A stretch of 10,614 nt of DNA from PNAI01 sp964575715. GTDB taxonomy: Bacteria; Pseudomonadota; Alphaproteobacteria; Rhizobiales; Xanthobacteraceae. The notes beneath the pieces are model-generated. The model did no database searches. It saw nothing but the letters and a program-made list of their open reading frames with translations, and had not been told where the DNA came from. Location: NCBI GenBank assembly GCA_964575715.1, contig CAZNSG010000292.1, positions 1-10,614 of the forward strand. The letters are read 5' to 3'. Shown here piece after piece: positions 1 to 6,430 of the stretch (within the stretch, counting starts at the first letter, position 1; the number at the start of each line of letters is the position of its first letter). Made by a program: the position numbers and the translations under genes.

Positions 1-38
1 TGAGGAATCATCCAAACAAAAGCCTCGAATCTGGAACG

Positions 39-119
39 CGCTTCGCTGGTTTGGTTTCAATCGCGCTAAGTATTGATCAAGCACTCCTGACCGGACACGC
101 CGACGAGATGATCGAATAA
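39..119 (+). pseudogene. C-terminal relic of an ABC transporter substrate-binding protein (PF04392 type)
   Basis: The plus-strand frame ending at the TAA at 117-119 reads LSIDQALLTGHADEMIE before the stop. Full-length PF04392-type substrate-binding proteins typically end in a motif like LGLTIPxxLLxRADEVIE-stop, so this looks like the last 20-odd codons of such a gene. It has one extra residue in the TGH segment and nothing recognisable upstream. Only the tail can be supported, so it is scored as a decayed fragment and not as a gene running in from the left. A second tail of the same family lies on the minus strand at 2656-2742. The match rests on a short motif recalled from the family. Confidence 0.45.
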
Positions 120-133
120 GCGATGTCCGATCC

Positions 134-200
134 CATGGCACTTAACGACAGAGCGCAATTTGATGGTCAGCTGTCGCAAACGGATCGAAGCGGAAGTGGG
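134..200 (+). repeat. Degenerate dispersed spacer repeat, copy A
   Basis: This stretch starts atggcacttaacgacag, close to aatggcacttaccgacag at 6431 and attggcacatatcgacag at 1963. It ends with an aagcggaagtggg block that recurs as aagcggaagcgg at about 6485 and ccggaagtggg at 5000. A further aagcggaagtgg block lies at about 240-251. This is the most diverged of the copies. It follows the PF04392 relic and precedes the 3' end of the chemoreceptor. It encodes nothing I can recognise. The remaining sequence up to 306 shows no gene and no clear terminator. Confidence 0.6.
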
Positions 201-306
201 CCAAGGGGTTAGACCGGCCGACCGTGTCGAAACTGACCCCAAGCGGAAGTGGCGGATGCGGCTAACGGCGAAATCAGTATCCGTCACGTCCTGAGTTTTG
301 TCGTTT

Positions 307-1962
307 CTAGACTGCAACCTTGCGAAGAAAACCTTCGACGTTTTCCCGCATATTCATAGCCGCTGCCTCGACGGCCTGTGAGGCTTTCAGCACCATGTCC
401 GCGGAACTTTCCGTCTTGGTGATGGCACCCGCAACCTCTTCAAGAATGGAGGCGATCATTCCTGCCCCCTGCGCCGCGCTCACGACATTACGCGAAATCT
501 CGCCAGTGGCGGCGGTTTGCTGCCCAACCGACGCGGCAACGGCAGTTGTGTAGCCATCAATCCCCTGCATGCGCCCGGTAATTCGTTGGATGGCCTCGAC
601 GGCGCTGCTGGACGAGCCTTGCACAGCCAGGATTTGCGCAGCAATTTCATCGGTCGCCTTGGCGGTCTGCACGGCGAGCGATTTGACTTCGGAGGCGACA
701 ACCGCAAAGCCCCTTCCGGCCACGCCTGCCCGTGCCGCTTCGATGGTGGCATTGAGGGCAAGAAGGTTGGTTTGTTCCGCAATGTCATTGATCAACTTGG
801 TAATGTTGCCAATCTTCTGCGCTCCTTGCGCCAGCCCAGCAATTTCGACATTGGTTGTCTGTGCCTCAACGACGGCGCCGCGCGCCACGTCCGCGGCTTG
901 ATTGAGTTGCTGCTTGATCTCCGTGATAGAACTCTCCAATTCGACTGCCGCAGCCGCGGCTGTTCCGACGTTTGTGGTAGCCTCATTCGACGCGAGAAAG
1001 GCATCAGCAGCTTGTTGGGATGCTGCATGGGATGATGTCGAGAGTTCCGTGGCAATTGATCTCAAAGCGACGGTACCATCTTTGACGGACGTCAAATTGG
1101 TCTCCACACTTTCACGGAATAATTGTATCGCAACATCGATCTCCGCACGGCGCTTTTCTTGTTCAGCACGAGAGATGCTATCGGTAATATCCTCGTGCGT
1201 TGCAACCCAGCCGCCCCCGTCCATCGGTTGCCGGGTAACGCGAATGAGTCGCCCATCAGCAAGCTTGTCGACCCGGCTTGAGATTTTGTCAGATGGTAAT
1301 TCACCTAATTCATTCAGTTTCTTCACCACCGCGTCAGCGCTTTTCTCACCTGCCAAGATGCCGTGTTCGACGCGATATGCAATGATTGCATCATGCGGTG
1401 TCCCAATTTTCAATAACTCCGACGGCAAGCGATACATTTTGGCAAAATGGTCATTACAGATAACAAGTCGTTTCTTCGCATCCATCATAGCCAAACCATG
1501 CGTCGTGTTTTCGAGCACCGCGCCGAATCTTAAATTTGTCCGTTTGAGTGACGACTGGCGACGGATGATGATAGTGACAGCAATTAGAACCAGCAGAGTC
1601 AGCACAACCGTTAGAACAACGTAGGTCATCCGATGACGTTCGTAGTCGGCGAAGATGTTGTGCTCGGTCTCGCCAAGCGCAACGAGCAGAGGATACCCGG
1701 CAACAACCCGATAGGAGACCAGCCGATTGATGTTGTCATTTACGCCACTGCTCCAGAAGTACCCCTCCGGTGCGCGAGCCAGCGCGCCTGACATCCCCTT
1801 TGGCATTTTCTCTTGGAAATCTTTCGAAGCCGCGAGACCGTAGGAAGCACGAATGACGCCATCAAGCCCGCGCAGACTAATGCCGCTGTGTGCCCCAAGT
1901 TTGACGGAATGGTGGAATTGTTCGACATATGCTGGGTCAATCGAAGTGACGATGACACCGCT
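307..1962 (-). pseudogene. Methyl-accepting chemotaxis protein, 5'-truncated
   Basis: This encodes the membrane-distal end of a Cache-type periplasmic sensor, a transmembrane helix, a PAS domain and a chemotaxis signalling domain, which would relay ligand or redox signals to CheA/CheW. Counting from the first ATG at 1806 (499 aa), the TM helix is about residues 60-82, the PAS_7-like domain about 91-209, and the signalling coiled coil about 230-495. The hairpin tip has the hallmark AEQTNLLALNATIEAARAG (residues 343-361) followed by GRGFAVVASEVK. The frame stays open and Cache-like upstream of that ATG (for example TSIDPAYVEQFHHSVKLG), up to about 1962. There it enters repeat copy B and reaches a TGA at 2026-2028. 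The N-terminal helix and most of the sensor domain are therefore missing. There is no in-frame ATG or GTG in the extra segment and only a weak AAGAG before the 1806 ATG. A shortened single-TM protein could still be made, but a broken gene is more likely. Confidence 0.8.
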
Positions 1963-2012
1963 ATTGGCACATATCGACAGACCGCATTTCGATGACGGGC
2001 CGTCGCTTTCGG
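1963..2012 (+). repeat. Dispersed spacer repeat, copy B, at the chemoreceptor break
   Basis: This is about 50 bp aligning without gaps to 6431-6480, with 43 of 50 bases the same by eye. Shared blocks include cgacaga, catttcgatgac and ccgtcgctttcgg. The Cache-domain reading frame of the chemoreceptor stops making family sense exactly where this copy begins, so the repeat marks the recombination or insertion junction that removed the receptor's 5' end. Confidence 0.7.
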
Positions 2013-2069
2013 AGGATTGCGGACATCAGCCCCAATCCTGACACGACCCGGGGCGTCGAAAATGATGCT

Positions 2070-2225
2070 GGCTGTGTGAAAACGCCGGAAGCGCGGGAAC
2101 GACTAGAATGGTCTTTCTCATACTGATCGAAATCGACTGCGTTTGAGAGTTTTACCGACGTCAAACGCGATCCGATGAAAAATCTATTCTATGGGTTTTG
2201 CGCGGCACGGCGTTTTCACACACCC
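2070..2225. mobile_element. MITE-like element, 156 bp, with terminal inverted repeats
   Basis: The left end ggctgtgtgaaaacgccg (2070-2087) is matched on the opposite strand by the right end cggcgttttcacacaccc (2208-2225), 17 of 18 bases complementary. The interior of about 120 bp has no credible gene. A short non-coding element with near-perfect inverted ends next to a broken gene is the usual form of a non-autonomous insertion element. From memory, spacers with a gctgtgtgaaaacgc end are common in Bradyrhizobium genomes. I do not see a clean target-site duplication, and the parent transposase family cannot be named from this window. Confidence 0.6.
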
Positions 2226-2282
2226 AAGACCCAGACCGGACTCGCGGGTCAGTGGGATTTGCCGTTCGAGCGTCACAGCGCT

Positions 2283-2600
2283 CTACAGGAGAATAGTGCT
2301 CCCGTCCGGCTTTTTTACGTAAATTGCGGTGTGGCCAAGCATCCGCTTTCCGATGGCGGCAATCGCCTCGATGCTGGCGTAGCTGCCGGATACCATGAGG
2401 ATGGCGACTTCTTCCTTTATGGCCTTTCCCGCAGGATCAATCCAACCACCCTTGCCACGATGAAAGGTGTAGCCGCCGCAGTTCTTCAAGGAGGCGTCTT
2501 CAATCGCAGCGAGAGCGACGGCAAGCTCAACGTCCGTGTTTGATGCACCATCGCTTTTTGGGCCAAGCCCGAATATCAGCGTGTACTCCGTGGCGCTCAT
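2283..2600 (-). CDS. Small hypothetical protein, possibly DUF3574-like
   Basis: This is a 105-aa soluble protein with no signal peptide or membrane helix. The start is supported by caggagcgatcccATG, a good Shine-Dalgarno at normal spacing. The layout is an N-terminal strand with YTLIFGLGPKSDG (residues 6-18), an alanine-rich helix (about 24-37), a GGYTFHRGKGGW segment (about 42-53), a second strand EEVAILMVSG (about 63-72) and a helix leading to a short C-terminal strand. The order of FGL, G-x-T, GxGGW and a late hydrophobic strand resembles DUF3574-type small proteins, but this is a by-eye resemblance and the function is unknown. It sits alone between the MITE-like element and a PF04392 relic, about 200 bp downstream of the Bug gene on the same strand, and could be the distal gene of that transcript. 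Confidence 0.65.
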   Translation of the reverse strand: MSATEYTLIFGLGPKSDGASNTDVELAVALAAIEDASLKNCGGYTFHRGKGGWIDPAGKAIKEEVAILMVSGSYASIEAIAAIGKRMLGHTAIYVKKPDGSTILL

Positions 2601-2655
2601 GGGATCGCTCCTGAAACCTGCAGCAATTGGCCCTAAGGCGACATGCAGCGAACCG

Positions 2656-2742
2656 CTACTCGATCACCTCGTCGCCACGCGCCAGCAGCAATGGGGGTAC
2701 CGTCAAGCCGAGCGGGAAAGGGACATCACAGTTATTGACCGT
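2656..2742 (-). pseudogene. C-terminal relic of an ABC transporter substrate-binding protein (PF04392 type)
   Basis: Read on the minus strand, this stretch encodes LGLTVPPLLLARGDEVIE followed by TAG (2656-2658). That is very close to the characteristic C-terminus of PF04392-family substrate-binding proteins (LGLTVPPxLLARADEVIE-stop). Upstream of about 2742 the frame no longer resembles the family and soon reaches a stop, so only the last 28 or so codons survive. It lies in the spacer between the 105-aa gene and the Bug gene. It is not part of either and is probably a rearrangement scar. Confidence 0.65.
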
Positions 2743-2802
2743 TAAAATCCCTAGATGCTGGTGGCTGTTACTGCCACACGGCTTGGAAGCCGCGCGATTA
2801 TT

Positions 2803-3786
2803 TCATACCGGGTCAAAATTTGCTGCGCGCAAAAGTTCGGTGTTTCGTGCGACATCGGCGGCGATGAAGCGCACGAATTCTTGCGGTGTTTGGCTAACCG
2901 GCTCGATTCCGAGTTGTGTCAAACGCCCTGCCGACGCCAGTTTGTGTGTTGCGTCATTGCACGCGGTATTCAACCATTGCACGATGTCGCCCGGCAAATC
3001 CTTGGGGCCCCAGACGCCGTACCAGGATGCAAATTCCAATCCGGGCATCCCGCTTTCCGCCGCCGTTGCAATTTCCGGCGCAAGCGTGCTCCGTTTGGAA
3101 GCTGTGATAGCCAATGCTTTTACGTTGCCGCTGCGCGCCATCGGCAGCAATGCCAGCACTGCATCAATCGTCAGTTGCACATGGCCCGCTGCGACATCGG
3201 TAAGGCCGGGCGCCGTGCCGCGATAGGGAACAATCGAGAGTTTGAGGCCCGCGAGCGTATTGAACGCGATCGTTGCAATGTGACTGGGTGACCCAAGCGC
3301 GGGGATGGCAAAGCTCCATCGATTAGGCTCTTTGCGCGCATCGCTGACCACATCGGCAATTTTTGTCTGCGGCATCTTGGGAGACATGACCAGCAGCAAA
3401 GGCGCCTCGCCAATGCGCGCAACCGGTGTGAAATCCGTCACGGGATCGTAGGGTGGATTACGCATGACTTGCTTTGCCATCACATGGGTCGCGGCCGAGA
3501 ACAACAGCGTGTAGCCGTCAGGTTCAGATTGTTTGACCGTTGCTCCGCCAACGGCGCCGCTCGCACCAGCGCGATTCTCCACGACAACCGTTACGCCGTA
3601 CGTTTCTTTAAGTTTCTCTGACAATAACCGCCCAAAAACATCGACGCCGCCGCCCGGCGGAAACGGCACCACGAAGCGAATGTTGCGATTGGGATAGGCG
3701 CCACTTTGCGCAAAAGTCTTCGTCGCCTTAGGCAAGGTCGCAGCTGCGGCCAACGCGAAGGTCACGAATTGTCGTCGCCGCAGCAT
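2803..3786 (-). CDS. Bug/TctC-family periplasmic solute-binding protein
   Basis: This 327-aa extracytoplasmic receptor of the tripartite tricarboxylate transporter (TTT) type binds a small carboxylate in the periplasm. The N-terminus MLRRRQFVTFALAAAA is a signal peptide with a twin-arginine-like RRRQF, probably cut after FAQS (about residue 28). Family motifs follow in order: IRFVVPFPPGGGVDVFGRLL (36-55), VVVENRAGASG (67-77), YDPVTDFTPVARIG (113-126) and VPYRGTAPGLTDVAAG (186-201). Full length is normal for the family. The start is supported by cgggagaatgccATG. It lies 86 bp downstream of the aldolase-like gene on the same strand, which suggests a shared transcript and ligand. No TctA or TctB membrane subunits are present, which is common for Bug proteins. 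The ligand cannot be read from the sequence. Confidence 0.93.
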   Translation of the reverse strand: MLRRRQFVTFALAAAATLPKATKTFAQSGAYPNRNIRFVVPFPPGGGVDVFGRLLSEKLKETYGVTVVVENRAGASGAVGGATVKQSEPDGYTLLFSAATHVMAKQVMRNPPYDPVTDFTPVARIGEAPLLLVMSPKMPQTKIADVVSDARKEPNRWSFAIPALGSPSHIATIAFNTLAGLKLSIVPYRGTAPGLTDVAAGHVQLTIDAVLALLPMARSGNVKALAITASKRSTLAPEIATAAESGMPGLEFASWYGVWGPKDLPGDIVQWLNTACNDATHKLASAGRLTQLGIEPVSQTPQEFVRFIAADVARNTELLRAANFDPV

Positions 3787-3872
3787 GGCATTCTCCCGTT
3801 ACTTCTTTTCCGTCCCTACTGCCGCCGGTCTTCAATTGCGCCAGCGAAATTCTGCGGTACCGTGGCAATCCA

Positions 3873-4820
3873 TCAGGCTGCGTCGCGTTGCAGCATTCCG
3901 GCTTGCGTCAGCGCCAGCTTGATGGCTTGCAACTCTGCGCCTTCCGGCAGGCGTGTCGGCGGCTGCACCGTGGGCGACTTCAAAATACCGGCAAGATACA
4001 TCGCCATCTTCATGCGTGCATGTGCATCACCTGTCGGTTCGCCGCTGCCGTAGACCACGTCCTTCAGCGGATTGATGCGCTCCTGCAGGCTCATCGCCTT
4101 CTTTAGGTCGCCAGCGCAAACAGCAACATAAAGATCGATAATTATCTGCGGGATGAATGACCCAAACCCGACCAGCGCGCCATCGACGCCCTGCACCATG
4201 CTCGGGAGCAAATATTCGTCGTGGCATGTGAGAACGGTCACACTTGGATCGGCTTCTCTGATGGTACGCAGATCGCGCGCATATTTGTTCATGTCGCGCG
4301 TACCGACTTTCATACACTTGACCCAAGGTAGCTTCGCGAGCTGCGCGAGTGTCTCGAACGAATATGAGGCTCGCGTCCAGGCAGGATAAATGTGCACCAC
4401 GATATCGAGGCCCGAACCCTTTCCGATGGCCGCAAAGAAATCGACCACGTTGTCAGGTTGCTTCATGCCAAACCGGAGCCATTGGTGCGGCGGCATCACG
4501 AGAAGGGCGCTCGCGCCGGCCCCGCGCGCCATAATTGCCTGTTCGATGGCCTCGGCAGTTCCCTCGCAGCATATCCCGGAGACGATCGGCAACTTGCCCT
4601 TGATCTCATCGGCCACAATGCGCGTCACCTCGGCACGCTGCTTTGCCGTCAGCGCAAAGACTTCACCGGTATGGCCATTGGTCACGAGCCCCCCGATGCC
4701 CTTGTGACTTGCGAGCCACTTGCTGAATCGGCGCAGCTCCAGCTCGTCGATTTTGAGGTTCGGATCGAACGGGCACTGCATCGCCGGCAGGATTCCACGG
4801 TATTCCCAGCTCATGGTCAT
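3873..4820 (-). CDS. Dihydrodipicolinate synthase (DapA)-family aldolase/lyase
   Basis: This is a 315-aa cytoplasmic TIM-barrel protein of the class I (Schiff-base) DapA/N-acetylneuraminate lyase family. TNGHTGE (residues 47-53) corresponds to the phosphate/carboxylate loop GTTGE, and CMKVGTRD places the Schiff-base lysine at K171. HIYPAW (143-148) aligns with YNVPSR of E. coli DapA, with the same 25-residue distance from the proline to the lysine. By that alignment the catalytic Tyr133 position is His143, Thr44 is His50 and Arg138 is Trp148, so lysine biosynthesis is unlikely. A catabolic aldolase or dehydratase acting on a 2-oxo acid or similar is more probable. The start ATG at 4820 has a weak AGAAAGG before it; ATG at codon 3 is an alternative. 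The Bug gene follows directly, suggesting linked uptake and breakdown. Confidence 0.9.
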   Translation of the reverse strand: MTMSWEYRGILPAMQCPFDPNLKIDELELRRFSKWLASHKGIGGLVTNGHTGEVFALTAKQRAEVTRIVADEIKGKLPIVSGICCEGTAEAIEQAIMARGAGASALLVMPPHQWLRFGMKQPDNVVDFFAAIGKGSGLDIVVHIYPAWTRASYSFETLAQLAKLPWVKCMKVGTRDMNKYARDLRTIREADPSVTVLTCHDEYLLPSMVQGVDGALVGFGSFIPQIIIDLYVAVCAGDLKKAMSLQERINPLKDVVYGSGEPTGDAHARMKMAMYLAGILKSPTVQPPTRLPEGAELQAIKLALTQAGMLQRDAA

Positions 4821-4854
4821 GCCTTTCTCAAGCTAATCGTCAAAGCTTGTCGGA

Positions 4855-4872
4855 TAGCATCTCAGTTAGCAT
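4855..4872. promoter_or_regulatory. Direct repeat TAGCAT upstream of the aldolase-like gene
   Basis: TAGCAT occurs at 4855-4860 and again at 4867-4872, a period of 12 bp. It lies 35-52 bp upstream of the aldolase-like start codon (transcribed leftward). A spaced direct repeat here could be an activator or repressor site, but no regulator gene is nearby and the motif is short enough to occur by chance. Confidence 0.2.
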
Positions 4873-4980
4873 ACCCTCGGCAGTCGTGGTTGCGCTAGTG
4901 TTCTGACTCATTCATTCGCATCCCGCGGCGAGATTGGCCAGGGCTTTGCGCGCGCGGCGGCATGGTGCCGATCGAAATCA

Positions 4981-5051
4981 CGTCCGGTTTTCGGGTAATC
5001 CGGAAGTGGGCAGCGAGGGTTGCCTGCCATCAGGGTCATGAATGACCCTGA
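4981..5051 (+). repeat. Dispersed spacer repeat, copy D, ending in a perfect palindrome
   Basis: The block ttttcgggtaatccggaagtg aligns with ctttcgggccaaagcggaagc at about 6474-6494. Some 28-30 bases further on, both copies carry gaatgaccc. The same order and spacing make this a diverged copy of the 6431-6540 repeat, in the same orientation. Its right end, 5030-5051, is TCAGGGTCAT-ga-ATGACCCTGA, a perfect inverted repeat with 10-bp arms and a 2-base centre. The palindrome lies just beyond the 3' end of the Nmad2-like gene. There is no T-run, so it is not a standard terminator. The rest of the 4821-5094 spacer shows no gene. Confidence 0.5.
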
Positions 5052-5094
5052 GCGAGCATTTGCTGCGAGACTTCGGTGCAATGCAGCGAGAAGC

Positions 5095-5586
5095 TCAGCA
5101 ACTACCGCGAGATTTTGGCGGGCATTTGCCGCTGGTATCTCGGGAGCCCCGTTTAGCCAGTTGCTTCGAGCGTGGCGCATCCTCCGCAAGGCGAAGGACT
5201 TTTTTGACATCTTGATCTAGACGCCCTCCTGCGGGCGACGGGGAGTGCATGAATGACCTTACGTTCTTGTCGTACATGTGGCCCGCTAGCGCCGGATACT
5301 TCTCCTGCAACAATGGTCCGTCTTTCCCGCAATACCAGAAATGGTGGAACCTCACTCGCGGACCGCGGCTGTCGGGATCGTGGCCATCATAAATCGGGCC
5401 GATTCCGACCCAATTCAACTTGCCAGCTATACCGTGACTCTTCGGCTCTGGTCCTATCCCTCCGATGCCGATGACCGCATCGAATTGCCGCTCACGGACC
5501 GATCCCATGCAATCGTTATTGCCAAACACGCCCGTTTTAGGATCGGGATCGCCGGTGTGCGTCCTTTTGTAGATCAATGTTCGCAT
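5095..5586 (-). CDS. Nmad2-like putative nucleotide-modification-associated protein
   Basis: This is a 163-aa soluble protein, starting at the ATG at 5584-5586, which gives MRTLIYKRTHTGDPDPKTG. The open frame extends further upstream, but that part overlaps the end of the preceding gene and looks non-coding. Visible conserved-looking elements are D15-P16 plus G19 and C26, DAVIGIGGIG (36-45), a PRVRFHHFWYCGKDGPLL stretch (76-93) and a basic, Cys-containing C-tail (KCPPKSRGSC, 154-163). The pattern of an early strand, a D-P-x-x-G loop, a lone Cys, a D-x-V-I-G-x-G strand and a later aromatic F-x-Y-x-G-K segment resembles Nmad2-type domains. That assignment is tentative. It follows the Nmad3 gene by 28 bp on the same strand, without a strong Shine-Dalgarno, so translation may be coupled. 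The pairing with Nmad3 is the best argument for a nucleic-acid role. Confidence 0.6.
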   Translation of the reverse strand: MRTLIYKRTHTGDPDPKTGVFGNNDCMGSVRERQFDAVIGIGGIGPEPKSHGIAGKLNWVGIGPIYDGHDPDSRGPRVRFHHFWYCGKDGPLLQEKYPALAGHMYDKNVRSFMHSPSPAGGRLDQDVKKVLRLAEDAPRSKQLAKRGSRDTSGKCPPKSRGSC

Positions 5587-5614
5587 CTGTTTGTCGTGGG
5601 TGCACAGCCCACCA

Positions 5615-6346
5615 TCACTGCTGAATGGCGACCTGCACGGTGCGAAGCCATTCCCTCGGTGCCACTTGGTCGCCAATGTTTGACACAAATTCTTGTCCGC
5701 GCGAAGCAACGTGAAGTTCTTTGTCGCCAGCCCAACGAGTTGGATTGCTATGATAGGTCAGCTCGGCTGCTTTGAGCCATGCTGGAACGGTCCAGACAGA
5801 GATCGGAGCGCCGGGCTTGGTGAGACGCAAACAAGGATGCGCATTCCTCGCCTTGGCCCCTGAGCCGAGGTAAAGCGTGTTGTTCTCGTTCCACTCTCCG
5901 ATCGTATGCGGATGTCGCCGCAGGAAGCCTTTGGGATTATCGCTCGCGGAAGGTCGGCTGCCCAGTCGGCGTACTTCATCAACTTCCAAGTATCCGAATA
6001 TCCGATGATGACGGTCCCGGCCGTCGCGCGACGCAAACAAGCCGAAGAAAAGAAACACGTCGCCGACGCCAACACCGTTCCTCTCCAGATGCGATTGGGC
6101 CGCGCCCGTCTGCCCGAATGCCCATCGCCCATTCAAGAACATAGGGTCTTCGTGGCAGAGATTGTCAGCACCGATGCGCCCTTTGGTCATATGCTCGACG
6201 ATATTCCCGAGCCCTACGAGACGGTAGCTTGTCTCGGAACGTCGCTCAGTTGGGATCGGAAGACTAATCGGTTCCCGCTCGATAATCGGAGACGGAGCCT
6301 TGCCGGCGGCGCTATCGAAGCCTTTTCTGCTAAAGATAATTCTCAT
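5615..6346 (-). CDS. Nmad3-family protein (nucleotide modification associated domain 3)
   Basis: This is a 243-aa soluble protein. The chosen start is the ATG at 6344-6346, giving MRIIFSRKGFDSAAGKAPSP, because Nmad3 proteins begin with this strand and SRKGFDS motif. The 25 codons upstream in the open frame run into spacer sequence. A modest GAAGAG precedes the ATG. Motifs in order: SRKGFDSAAG (6-15), SLPIP (28-32), TKGRIG (54-59), FGQTGAAQSHL (77-87), GVGVGDVFLFFG (91-102), IFGYLEV (116-122), HPH (145-147) and NNTLYLG (155-161). Nmad families were defined by comparative genomics as companions of DNA base hypermodification systems, mainly in phages and bacterial islands; no activity is established here. 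The next gene downstream is the Nmad2-like one. The family call is from recalled motifs but is strong across the full length. Confidence 0.8.
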   Translation of the reverse strand: MRIIFSRKGFDSAAGKAPSPIIEREPISLPIPTERRSETSYRLVGLGNIVEHMTKGRIGADNLCHEDPMFLNGRWAFGQTGAAQSHLERNGVGVGDVFLFFGLFASRDGRDRHHRIFGYLEVDEVRRLGSRPSASDNPKGFLRRHPHTIGEWNENNTLYLGSGAKARNAHPCLRLTKPGAPISVWTVPAWLKAAELTYHSNPTRWAGDKELHVASRGQEFVSNIGDQVAPREWLRTVQVAIQQ

Positions 6347-6397
6347 GGTTGCTCTTCGTAACCTTATAATGGCGTCCACACATCCCCGATTTTCGCG

Positions 6398-6415
6398 CGC
6401 AGATATTTTTCTGCG
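6398..6415. promoter_or_regulatory. Inverted repeat CGCAGA-N6-TCTGCG upstream of the Nmad3 gene
   Basis: The 6-bp arms are perfect and enclose an AT-rich centre (tatttt). The repeat lies about 52 bp upstream of the Nmad3 start codon, a normal place for a repressor site or promoter-proximal palindrome. I could not place convincing -35/-10 boxes, and no cognate regulator is encoded nearby. It may be chance or part of the spacer repeat. Confidence 0.3.
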
Positions 6416-6430
6416 GTGCAAACGGTCATT

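Noticed and set aside
2..76. A plus-strand frame ending KPRIWNALRWFGFNRAKY-stop at the left edge, possibly the tail of a gene entering from the left
   Set aside because: It is only 24 codons and overlaps the PF04392-like tail in another frame, with no family match and no start in the window. It cannot be told from chance.
517..1624. Long plus-strand open frames (172 and 240 aa) across the chemoreceptor
   Set aside because: They are antisense shadows of the receptor's coding frame. The receptor domains are unmistakable on the other strand.
2627..3226. A 199-aa plus-strand frame with an RYSITSSPRASSNGGTV segment
   Set aside because: That segment is the antisense of the PF04392 C-terminal relic, a sequence often mis-annotated as a protein. 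The rest is antisense to the Bug gene.
4908..5210. A 100-aa minus-strand frame overlapping the end of the Nmad2-like gene
   Set aside because: It runs through the spacer repeat and its palindrome, has no good ribosome-binding site and shows no recognisable motifs.
5221..5238. A GC-rich hairpin CGCCC-N6-GGGCG as a possible terminator
   Set aside because: It lies within the Nmad2-like coding sequence and has no T-run.
5906..6361. A 151-aa plus-strand frame opposite the Nmad3 gene
   Set aside because: It is antisense to a protein with full-length family motifs and lacks a ribosome-binding site.
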